The position numbers and the translations under genes were made by a program. The notes below the pieces were generated by a model, which did no database searches, was not told the DNA's origin, and saw nothing but the letters and a program-made list of their open reading frames with translations. A stretch of DNA of 64,000 nucleotides from Artocarpus heterophyllus (taxonomy: Eukaryota > Streptophyta > Magnoliopsida > Rosales > Moraceae): positions 23,596,908 through 23,660,907 of the forward strand of contig CM046341.1 of assembly GCA_025403435.1 (NCBI GenBank), in the 5' to 3' direction. Shown piece after piece: positions 24,901 to 36,400 of the stretch (positions within the stretch are counted from its first letter, which is position 1; the number at the start of each line of letters is the position of its first letter).

Positions 24901-25857
24901 TGTCCCTGATCTCTTCTCTTCTCTTGTCTTCTCTCTTTCTTTTTCTGTTACTTTTTTGTTTGCTCAGTTTTGTCCTTAAGCAGCATTATGCATCCAAGGA
25001 AATGAAAACAAATGGTGTACCCTCTTCCTTGCATTCTAGCGCCCATTTTAAAAACTACGAAGTTGGAGCACGTGTATTATTCTAGTGAACTGAATTTTGC
25101 TGCACATGCTTAACCTATTATAAAGTATTTATTTAAAGTTTAAAAAAAAAGACAAAGGTTGTTGTCATTTGTAAATGACAATTTTACGTCATAAAATGAA
25201 AAGTGAGAGGTGTAATATGACTTTTATTAGGTAATAACACGAAAAATGTGTAAGAACGATAAATTTATTATTATTATTTTTTTGAGCAAACAAAAAAAAT
25301 ATATAATTGTAGGTGAGTGGTATGCCTTACAACTTCTTCCTTGTTATGTAAAATAAATGTGGTATTACGACTATCACTGCTTACAATAATGGTGTAAAAC
25401 AGTCATCATGAAGGACTAAAGACAACCCTACTGTTTAAAATTTTCATAAAAAACTAATTTATCTTTTAAATATGATTTATTTAAAACAGATGTTTTGTAA
25501 TGAATTATAAAAGTATGGTTTATCAAGAACTTATATTAAATTCTTCGTTAAAACTAAAAAGAACAATGAAAAAACACTTGCATTTCTATTGTGATATTCT
25601 TTAAAAAACGTGCCTAGCACACCTTTTTATTCCTTCCTTCTGGCCAACACGTAGCATTTGCATTATAAATTTGTGATTTGTTTTTCTTATTACAAGTATT
25701 CCAACTCGGTAAAAACAAAATCTCAAAATTTGAGAAAAAAATAAGAAACTTAATTAAGATTTCTACAAAAGAAATAGGTTCAAAACAATTTAGTGATTAC
25801 CAAAAAAAAAGATTTATTGCAAGACTTTCAGTGAAAACCTAATTGTTAACGACCCTT
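24901..25857. other. Former promoter/5' UTR of the pseudogene and AT-rich spacer
   Basis: The pyrimidine-rich stretch at 24900-24960 resembles the 5' flank of the intact DUF639 gene at 40381-40470, so the duplication included the promoter-proximal region. The rest is AT-rich with no recognisable gene. Confidence 0.5.
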
Positions 25858-26895
25858 GCTGGTTGGTGTTTTTATTTTGGTTTTTGATTTTGAAAAAAAT
25901 TAAAAATAAAAATATTTTAAAAAATATATTGAAATTATTTTTAAAGTTGTGTTTGGTTATTTATGGTAGTGTCTTCTTAAAAAAATATATTTTTAAATAA
26001 AAATTATTAAATGTAATATAACTAAATTTGTCTAAAATAATGATTAATATTAACAAAAAAACACTAATATATAATTATTAATATATAATAATTTTTTTAT
26101 TATTAAGAAAAACGACGAGGAAGAGTCCTCTCCTCATCCTCTTCCTCTGCTCCGCAAGCTCAGGACACCGGCGAAGGCGCGGCTGCGGCGACGACGTCAA
26201 CAAATCTAGCCTTACTCGTCGACGGCCATGTCACAAATTGACGATGCTCTCGCGTCAACGACGTTGCGGCTCAAAGGGGCTCTCGGTCGACGACGTCGCG
26301 GATCGAAGGGGCTCTTGCGTCGACGGCGTAGCAGATCAAAAAGGCTCTTGGTCGACAGTGTCACGGATCGAAGGGCCCCTTGCGTCGACGACATCGTTGA
26401 TCGAAAGGGCTCATGGTCAACAGGGTTCTTGAAAATCGAAGGGCTGACTACGTCGACGGCCTTCTTGCGGATCGATGGCCCTCCGATCTCTCCCTCACCG
26501 TCTGATCTCCACCACAACTGAAACCCTCCTCGCCCACCTTTGTGGCCAAACCAAGCCTGCGTCGACGGCCTTCTCGCCTGAGAACGATGGGGTCAGAGGT
26601 CACTAGGTTCACTGGAGATGGCTTCGACGGCCTTGTTGGAACCATCGAAGAGGGGGATGGTTTGGGTGGGAGGAGGGTGGGAGGAGTCAAAGGAAAGAAA
26701 AAAAAAAAAAAAAAAGAACTGAAAACGTCTTGATTTCGTTTTCAAAATCTGGAGAAAAGGGGATGATTTTTACAAAATATTTTCATTTTCATTTTCCACA
26801 AATTTTTAACCAAACACTATTTTGAAATTATTCTCATTTTTGATGTTTTTGAAAATGGCAAAAACTGTTTCAAAAATGGAACCAAACGGGGAAAG
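25858..26895. mobile_element. MULE-like non-autonomous element with GC-rich interior
   Basis: Left end (GGTTGGTGTTTTTATTTTGG) and reverse-complemented right end (GTTTGGTTCCATTTTTGAAA) are related, and both continue through long AT-rich arms that include AAGTTGTGTTTGGTTA on the left and AATAGTGTTTGGTTAAA on the right, read inward. They flank a GC-rich core (about 26110-26690) very unlike the surroundings. Long imperfect terminal inverted repeats around foreign-looking GC-rich DNA fit Mutator-like or Pack-MULE-like elements. A 9-bp target duplication was not confirmed and no transposase is present. Confidence 0.45.
26246..26424 (+). repeat. 33-34-bp minisatellite, about 5.4 copies
   Basis: The unit is like GCTCTCGGTCGACGACGTCG plus CGGATCGAAGGGG and recurs head to tail with a few changes per copy. 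Where the unit is 33 bp it is a multiple of three, so frames stay open on both strands and yield long Arg/Ser-rich ORFs that are probably not genes. Confidence 0.85.
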
Positions 26896-27431
26896 AGCAG
26901 ATGACGATGTCGTGAAGACCATACCTATTTCAATTTATCTGTTTCCTTGAAGATTAGGGACGGAATCCAAAACTTTTTATTTATGTGCAGCCACTTATCA
27001 ATGAATACAAGTTTTTTTTATTCGTTAAATACGGATACAATCAAAGCAAAATCTCTAACATTAGCTACTAATGATTATGCTCAACAATGTATATTTAAAA
27101 AATCAGGTAAACAAATCACATTCCATGTACTAATTTTACTCCTTTCCTAAACACCTAAACAGATGTTTCATATTGAATTTTTCCTTTACGAAGGAAGCAC
27201 ATATATTTTGCAGATTACATGAAAATGATTCGAGCATATACAGGAATAATTCCAAGAAATTCGAGCATATTTGAAATCAAGGAATCTAAATTCCAAGGAA
27301 AAAAAAAAGGAACCTAAATTCCAAGAAATTCCCATTCTAAATTTACAGTGAGCGTCACAAAGGACCGTTTTAACTTTGAAGTGAAAAGTTGTCCCCATTA
27401 CATTTTTGATATGAGACAATGTCCTCAGGAT
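26896..27431 (-). other. 3' flank / probable 3' UTR of the DUF639 gene
   Basis: AT-rich sequence after the DUF639 stop codon (27432). Its proximal part is presumably 3' UTR; the polyadenylation site cannot be placed. A 24-nt GAATCTAAATTCCAAGGAA-like phrase is repeated at about 27280 and 27312. Confidence 0.4.
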
Positions 27432-30400
27432 CTACGATTTCTTTTTCTTGTTATCAACAGGCTTCATGAGTTGAACCGGAGCAGCGGGTATCCTGACCCA
27501 CCATTCTCTAACGCGCCTCACCAACTTGTCACTGCTTTCCTTCCTACAAGGCATTTCCCTTGTGAAAGCCTCGATGAATAGTAACATAATAATGTATCTA
27601 AGAGGCATAAATGCAAAAACTGCGGCCAAAACAACAAGCAATAGAGCAACCCTGTCCGTCGCCTGCATTAAAGCAACAAATAAAATACAAAAAGTCATCA
27701 TAGGGGAGTTTGTAAGAAGATATTTAATCTGTTTAGATTCAGACAGTGAATCTTATTCATGTTGTAGCTCTTATTGCGCAGTTTCATGCAATAAATAAGA
27801 AAATGCCAGTAGTTTGCACTAAATTAATAATAAGACTGCATAAAGCTCTAGTCTACAAAGGGCAGAAAAGACCTGGAAAGTTTCAAGTGACTAGATGTTG
27901 CAGAGATATATGATGAAGGCAAAGATTTTTAAGCGGTCATTAACTGCGAGAGTTTTCGTACCTGTGGAAGTACAGCAAACAGGACAGCTCTTATCTTTAG
28001 GAGAATGATATTTCCAGCTTGAATCAACGCCTCAACTTGAGAGATGGCATCCTGTAATGTCAGGAGCTGCTCTACTGCATTTCGGTTCGGGGGAGGTGTA
28101 ATTCTGAAGGGCTCCAATGGCTGCCCTCTGTTAAAATGCTTGCACCAGAGCATGAAAACTGCAGTAAATAGAAGAAGGGATGGCAACACGTATCTGGTCC
28201 AGCCCCTGTGTATCAAAACTTGATGAAGTTATTATATTAGATCTCTTCATTCAAGCTATTGAGAATATTTTCACATTTGATAAATGGATTCAGAAACAAA
28301 AGCACTGCAAATTGGCAGGTCACTCAAGACTCAAGGATGATATTGCAATCGTAAAGCAGCCAGCTTAATTGTAAAACCTACTGGAATGAAATCTGTTGTG
28401 ATTAGCCGGGATTATAGGGATAGTTTTTTAGGAAGATTCGGTTAGTTATTTGTAGATTTTTAGTTAGAGTAGTTTCCTGATTTTGTTTTTTTTCCTGATT
28501 TTGTGGGATTTGGTTTCTTTGTATCAACTATATAAGTGTGTGTATTTTTCTGATTTACAATATAATAGAAAACGTGAGAAAGTTTTCTCTTTAACCCTAA
28601 TTTGTGACATGGTATCAGAGCCTTAGGATTATCTTTTCCTGGAAAATTTTTTTTAGTTTTCCAAATTCGTGAGTTCCTCTTTCTCTTCCATCCAATCATG
28701 TCATCCTCAACCGAAACTAGCCCTGCCTCAGACAATCAAACTTCCGAGAGTTCTGCTGCAGTTTCGACAGGGGATTTGCAGAATATACAGGCTGCCTACC
28801 GATTGAATGGGAAGAATTACTTGAAATGGTCTCAAATGGTTCGGACGTTTTTGAAGGGAAGAGGTAAACTGAGTCACTTGTTGGGTACGGGACCTAAGGA
28901 AGGGGATCCAAAGTTTGATGCTTGGGATGAACAAGATTCCATGGTTATGTCATGGCTGTGGAACTCTATGCTCCCTGAAATCAGTGACACTTGCATGTTC
29001 CTCAACACTGCCAAGGAGATATGGGATGCCATCAAACAAACGTACTCCAAAGTTCATGATGCCGCACAAATTTTTGAAATTAAAACAAAACTTTCAGCAA
29101 CACAGCAAGGAATGCTTTCGGTCACAGAGTATTCTAGCCGTTTACAGGGATTATGGCAGGAAATGGATCACTACCAATGCATACAAATGCGTTGTAGTGA
29201 TGATGCAGCAATCCTTAAGAGATTTGTTGAAAAGGAGCGCATTTACGATTTTCTTGCAGGTCTCAATGCAGAGTTTGATGCGGTAAGGGTGCAGATTTTA
29301 GGAAAGGAGGATCTGTCATCCTTAAATGAGACAATTGCTATCATCCGTGCAGAGGAAGGACGGAGAGAAGTGATGCTTCAGTCTCATACTGAAAATGGTT
29401 CAACCATGGTAACAAAAACCACGAGAATGAAAGTGCAAGGTTCAGTACACCGTCCTGAAGGAACCAACACGCAGGTCGATTCCATAAAGCCACTCAATAA
29501 AGACTCGATGTTCTGCACCTACTGCAAGAAACACCGCCACACAAGAGAAAAGTGCTGGAAACTCCATGGCCGACCTCCAATGGCTAATAGGAATGCAGCT
29601 GATCAACAGATAAGCGAGCGGGGACAAGCACATTTGGCCCGCAGTGATGAAACCTCACTGAACTCAGGTACCGAGCTTAATAAGGAGGACATTGAGAAGT
29701 TGAAGGCATTTTTGGGATCCCTTGACAAAGCACCAGCCGGTTCATCTGCAGGTACATGCTCTCTGGTTTTTTCAGGTACTTCATCCTCTTCTTGTGTTGC
29801 TAATTTCTCGGATGCCATTTCCAAAAACATGTGGATAATAGACTCAGGAGCCACAGACCATATGACATATTCCTCTAAATCCTTTACCTCATATACACCT
29901 TGTTCTGGCCATAAAAAAATTACCATAGCCGATGGGTCAGTAACCACCGTTGCAGGTCAAGGGGATGTTTATATAAACCAATATATCACCCTTAAAAATG
30001 TCCTTCATGTTCCTAAATTGTTTACTAATCTTCTTTCAATCCAAAAACTCACCAAAGATTCCAATTGCAGTGTGTCTTTTTTTCCTTCTCATTGTGTGTT
30101 TCAGGAGCAGGGCACGAAGAGGACGATTGGACATGCTAGTGAGAGAAATGGACTTTATTACTTGGATGAACAAGGTGGACGAACAGGAATTGAGAAATCC
30201 TCTTCTACATCATTCCTTTCCGAGTCTGTTATTTCCAACAAAGACAAAATTTGGCTTTATCATCGTCATTTAGGTCATCCATCATTTAGTGTCCTTAAGT
30301 TTATCTTTCCGTCATTATTCAAAGGGTCTGTTCCCCATCAATTTCATTGTAATGATTGTGAATTTGCTAAGCACAAACGTGCTTCTTTTCCAATAAGTAA

Positions 30401-33400
30401 TACAAAGACTTTTGTTCCTTTCACTCTCATCCATAGTGACATCTGGGGACCCTCTATGACACCAAACATTTCTGGTGCAAAATGGTTTGTGACATTTATC
30501 GATGATTGTACCCGCATAACATGGATATATCTTATGAAAAACAAATCTGATGTTAGCATAATTTTCCCTAATTTCTACAACATGGTCAAAAATCAATTCG
30601 ATGTGGGCATTAAAAGATTTCGTTCTGATAATGCAAGGGACTATTTTAATCAATTTCTCTCCCCATTTTTTCAAAAACAAGGGATCATTCATGAGTCTTC
30701 CTGTATTAGCACACCTCAACAAAATGGTGTTGCTGAACGAAAAAATGGCCATATCCTTGATATCACTAGAGCTCTCCTATTTCACAAAAAGGTCCCAAAA
30801 CAATATTGGGGAGAGGCAGTCTTAACTGCAACCCACCTCATAAATACTTCCTACAAAGGTTCTTGATTACAAAAGTCCAATGGAAATCCTTACAAAATTC
30901 TTTCCACATTTTAATCCATCCAATAATCTTACTCCTAGAATCTTTGGTAGTGTAGTCTTTGTCCATGTTCACTCTCAAAATCGGGGTAAACTTGATCCAC
31001 GTGCTATTAAGTGTGTTTTCATCGGATACTCTTCCACACAAAAAGGGTATAAATGTTATCATCCACCTTCGCGTAAATTCTTTGTCTCAGCCGATGTCAC
31101 CTTTTTTGAAAATGAGTCATATTTCCAAAATACCTATCTTCAGGGGGACAGATTGGATGAAGATAGAAATAGAGACTTGTTCTTTCTTGATTTTTTTCCT
31201 GGTCAGTCCGAGTCTATTCCCACTGCAGGTGCAGGTCAGTCCGAACCATCCACTGATAATCAGTCCGTACCAACCCCTGAGTTCTTTGGTCAACTCGAGT
31301 CCACTGGTCAGCCTGCTGAGTCACCATCTGTTGGTCAACCCGAGTCCACTGGTCAGCCTGCTGAGTCACCATCTGTTCAGGATGTTGAGTTTTTGCCCAA
31401 CCCGGCTTCCACTGCTCAATCCGAGTCCATCATAGAGTCACAAGGAATGATGAAGGAGAAAGGAAATCAAGATACTACTGTTCGACCGCTGCAAGTCTAT
31501 TCCAGGAAGAAAGTACCAATCTCTCAAACTGTACAAGTTCAATCCCCAAATCAAGCCACTGCTCAATTGCCCGAGCCAACCTTTAGGCCAGCCGGAACTA
31601 CACACAACCAAAGTAAAGCAATTCATGAACCTGAAGAACAAAGTGACAAAGACCTACCAATTGCTCTAAGGAAAAACACACGAACATGCACAAAATATCC
31701 TCTGTACCTTTTTATGTCCTATAAAAATTTGTCCCAAAACCATAGAGCCTTCCTTAGCAACCTACATACAATTCCAATTCCAAGAAATGTATCCGAGGCA
31801 TTAGGACACAAGGAATGGGAGAATGCCATGAAACTAGAGATGGAAGCTTTGGAGAAAAACAATACATGGGAGATGGTCAATATGCCGAAAGGAAAGAAGT
31901 TGGTGGGTTGTAGATGGGTGTTTACCATAAAATACAAGTCCGATGGTTCCTTAGAGAGATATAAGGCAAGGTTGGTAGCCAAAGGGTATACTCAAACCTA
32001 TGGCATAGATTACCTTGAGACATTTGCTCCAGTGGCGAAAATGAATACGGTACGGGTCCTCCTATCATTAGCTGCTAATTTTGGGTGGAGTTTACAACAG
32101 TTTGACGTAAAAAACGCATTCTTGCATGGAGACCTTGAAGAAGAAATCTATATGGAAATTCCTCCGGGATTTGAATCAAAGGAAGGAATGGTGTGCAGAC
32201 TTAAAAAGGCCCTATATGGACTAAAGCAGTCACCAAGAGCATGGTTTGGAATATTTACTAAGGCAATGATTGACTTGGGCTATAAACAGAGCCAAGGAGA
32301 TCACACTTTGTTTGTGAAGCACTCAACGTCAGGAGGAGTAACGGCATTGTTGGTATATGTAGATGATATCATAGTAACCGGCAATGATGCAGAAGGAATG
32401 CAGAACTTGAAGAAATGCCTTGAGAGGGAGTTTGAGATCAAAGAACTTGGAAGGTTAAAGTATTTTTTGGGTATTGAAGTGGCTCACTCGAAACAAGGAA
32501 TTTTTATTTCACAACAGAAATATGCCCTCGATTTGTTGAAGGAGACTGGCAAACTAGGATGTAAACCAGTGGAGACACCCATAGAATTTAACCACGGATT
32601 GTGTGATGCCCCAGAAGATGCCGTGGTAGAAAAAGCTTCTTATCAAAGACTTGTGGAAAAATTGATATATTTGGCACATACGAGACCTGATATTGCGTTT
32701 GCGGTAAGTATAGTTAGCCAATTTATGCACAACCCTAAAGAAGTACATCTCAAAGCTGTGCATAGGATTCTTCAGTACTTAAAAGGCAGTCCCGGAAGAG
32801 GAATTTTGTTTAAAAAAGGGATAGGAATGACACTAGAAGCCTACACGGATGCAGATTATGCAGGATCACTAATTGATAGAAGATCAACTTCAGGCTATTG
32901 CACTATTCTGGGAGGTAACCTTGTGACGTGGAGAAGCAAGAAGCAAAGTGTAGTGGCAAGATCAAGTGCAGAGTCAGAGTTCAGGTCAATGGCATTAGGA
33001 GTGTGTGAATTATTGTGGCTAAAGATAATCTTAGATGATCTACAGATAAAATGGGAAGGTCCAATGAGGCTATATTGTGACAACAAGTCGGCTATTAGTA
33101 TTGCTCACAATCCAGTGCAACATGATCGAACGAAGCATATTGAAGTTGATAGACACTTCATAAAGGAGAAGTTGGATAGCGGGCTAATTTGTACTCCTTT
33201 TGTCTCGTCTAAAGATCAACTAGCTGATGTTCTTACAAAAGGATTACCAAGTGCAGCCTTTCAAGACTTAGTTAACAAGCTTGGAATGGAAGACATCCAT
33301 TCACTAGCTTGAGGGGGAGTGTTGTGATTAGCCGGGATTATAGGGATAGTTTTTTAGGAAGATTCGGTTAGTTATTTGTAGATTTTTAGTTAGAGTAGTT

Positions 33401-36400
33401 TCCTGATTTTGTTTTTTTTCCTGATTTTGTGGGATTTGGTTTCTTTGTATCAACTATATAAGTGTGTATTTTTCTGATTTACAATATAATAGAAAACGTG
33501 AGAAAGTTTTCTCTTTAACCCTAATTTGTGACAATCACATCTTTATCTAGCATCCAGAACATTTCAATAATTAGAAAGAAAATTAAACCGCGTGTTAAAA
33601 TATATATATATATATATATATATATTCTCAATGGGTGCTAACTTTGTCAGAATGTACTAAAGTCTGCCAGTTTTTTTCCTCTTCCTTTCTTTTGTTGAGG
33701 GGGGAAAAGAGAAAGAAAAAAGAAAAAAGAAAAAAGAAAAAAAAAATGATACCATTCCCCTACACATTCAAGCAGCCATAGATAGCACAAACCTTAAGAT
33801 AAAGTAGCACGTCAACACCATAAACATTGTTGATTTATAAGGGTCTTCCCAAGAGGCTAAACTTTGGAGACGCCTGGCTATCTCAATAGCTGGAAACAGT
33901 AGTTCCTGAAAATAAAATAAAATAACCAAACCAGCATTAAGCTCAAATTATCAAATCTCTGAGAAACAATAAGACCACAGTGCAGAGGAATCCCATGGAT
34001 TAGAGACGAATAATAAACAGATAAAACTCCAATGAGAGTGCTTCTGTATATATCATCATATATAAAACAAAGTTCCAGCTAAGTCCCATAATCTTAAGCA
34101 AAATATACATACATCCACGAAGAAGAAGAAGAAGAAGAAGACCAACATCTGGCCTTAAATAATGAATGTGACATAAACCCAACCGAGAAAAAGAAAAGAT
34201 AAAGAGTTATTTTGGCTTCATAGGGACAATTGGCAGGTTCAGAAGAAGAGTTAAGATGTTATGTTCATGACTAACCTTCATGACTGCAACATTTGTATCG
34301 ATTCCTTCCACCTTCACTTGGTCAACAGTTGCCTGAGCGGCTTCAGCACAACCAATGTCTGATACTGATTGTTTTACTGCCAGTTCTAATGGATTGGTCA
34401 CACCAACACAAATGTCTCCAACTACTATTGCTTCTTCATCAAAGTTTATATCTTTATCTAATACGAATCCAAGTTGGCAAAGTGCCAGAAGTGAAACTGG
34501 GGACAGTTTTGACTGCCATTTTGCAGGACTCCCAGAAGCATCACCTTTGGCAGCATTAGCATTTAAAAGGACTAGCCGACTGCACAGAGTTTCCAAAATA
34601 AAATCTCCCCTTGGAAGAGTTTCGGCGAGGTTAAAAGGAAGTAAGGTTTTGTAGTGGGATGCTGAAAAGCGGAAAGCTTCTCTAACTGCACGGTACCGGA
34701 AAATTCCTAGAACAGCCCTTGAAAGTACTTCCGACTTTTGAATTCCTTTAAGGTTGTTTTTCCTGATAAACCTGTGAGCATACAGGACCTCAAGACAAAT
34801 ATCCAACCAGTAGTCCCGGCGAGAGTTCCCGTTGAATTCAGGAAATTCCAAATAAACAGGGTCTGCTCTGCAAACAACATAACAAAAAGAACTCAGAAGA
34901 AAAGGGAAAGGAAAAGGATCTAAATTCTTAAGGGTCATTAATGCAACAGATAACATACATAGATGCTGATTTATACATCACTGCTTTATCAAAAAGACGA
35001 GCACCCAATGGTCCAGTTAATTCAGGTTTGATGACCTGCTTCATATCTGCTGCTAGATCATATCTAACAGCTTTGTCATACAAACCAACTCCCAACGATT
35101 CAAAGTACAAAGCATAATTGGTTAGTGTCAACCGCCCTACAGAAAATCCATAAATCAATAAGTGACTCTGTCACAATTTATATTATTTAAAAAAAGATTA
35201 CAAATAAAGAAACACAATCAAAAGCAATACAAATACAAGCATCATACGTGAATAAGCAATTAAAGCAAATAAAATTCCAGGATAAGTGGGAAGCGCCTTT
35301 GTAACATGTATGACAAATGGCTAGCATTAAAAAGCCAACTACTAAAAGAGATCTTGTAGAAAAACTGGTCATTTGATGTTAGATTTATGAATATTACGCA
35401 TCATCACGTCATTGCAATAAGTTGAAAACTAATGCATAATTAAAAAGGAAAGCAGGCATAAATAAACCATATCAAGTCCAAATGAAAATTCTTCTACATT
35501 TAGTTTTACGAGGGTTTCTATAGTTTCATGTGATCGCTTAAGAAAAGTGAGACATGGTAACCTGAGTTAACAAGAAATGTCCATGCCATCTTAGATTCTT
35601 AGCTATTAGTGGGATCTTTACCTGGTTAAATGAGGATAAAGGCTGAGAAATAGAGAAGAAATAATTGTCTAACAAGTCTTTTTGAGAGAGAATAATGCAA
35701 TTAAGACATGTCTGTATCATCTAATAATTTCGTACATGTTTTATACCAAACAAGTTACATTTTCAAAGAATGCCTGTGACCATAACATTGGTGGGCTAAA
35801 GCAAGGACAAGACAACTGTTTGTTCCGTTGTTTTGGGCTCAAAGAACAGCTCAAACGTGCCATTCGAATTGGGTTCCAGACATTAAAGGTTTATTGACCT
35901 TATTTTCTCTTTCCTCGGAAAAGATTCAAAAATCCTTTGCTAACAATAAAAGAAATAAAAATAACAGTACTTGATTATTTAGCAAGGTCATAAACTTCCC
36001 CGTTTAAGGGGGAAAAGGGAAGAAGAATACATCCCCCTTATCTATTCAGTGACGCATCCCAAGTATAACTAGAATAAATCACACAAGGCGAGTTTGGTCT
36101 CTCTGTTACTATTAATCTTTCCCAGCAGGAGAGAACAGAGGATTTGGATCCTAGGATTTGAAGAACTTATGTACAGCAGATTATGGTGTCCATATAAGAG
36201 CCTAGTCAGACCAAAGCTCTATCATTATGTTTTACTTAATATAATAAGCCGTATTAAAGAATAAGATCACTCACCAGGCCATGCAGAAATACCAATATGT
36301 TGCAGAACCGGTTGAGTAGGAACTGTACCATCAACATCTAGGACGATTTCTCCCTCCGCAAGCTGAAGATTTCCTATGGAAGGGGCCAACGCATTTTTAG

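Larger units (their letters stand above)
28394..33533 (+). mobile_element. Young full-length Ty1/copia element in DUF639 intron 8
   Basis: 5140-bp element: 5' LTR, PBS, gag-pol, PPT, 3' LTR. The two LTRs are identical by eye except for one 2-bp GT unit, so the insertion is recent. Flanks share AATC (28390-28393 and 33533-33536, overlapping the last LTR base), not a clean 5-bp duplication. The domain order protease-integrase-RT-RNase H identifies Ty1/copia. The element is antisense to the host gene. One frameshift divides pol. Confidence 0.95.

Noticed and set aside
26212..26521. Overlapping Arg/Ser-rich open frames on both strands
   Set aside because: They arise from a minisatellite whose unit is mostly a multiple of three in GC-rich DNA; no gene-like start context or domain.
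30838..30880. Programmed ribosomal frameshift between the copia ORFs
   Set aside because: No slippery heptamer stood out and the position (after integrase) is not one used by copia elements; a simple indel is more likely.
28389..33538. Perfect 5-bp target duplication for the intronic copia element
   Set aside because: Left flank AAATC and right flank ATCAC do not match; only AATC is shared if it overlaps the last LTR base.
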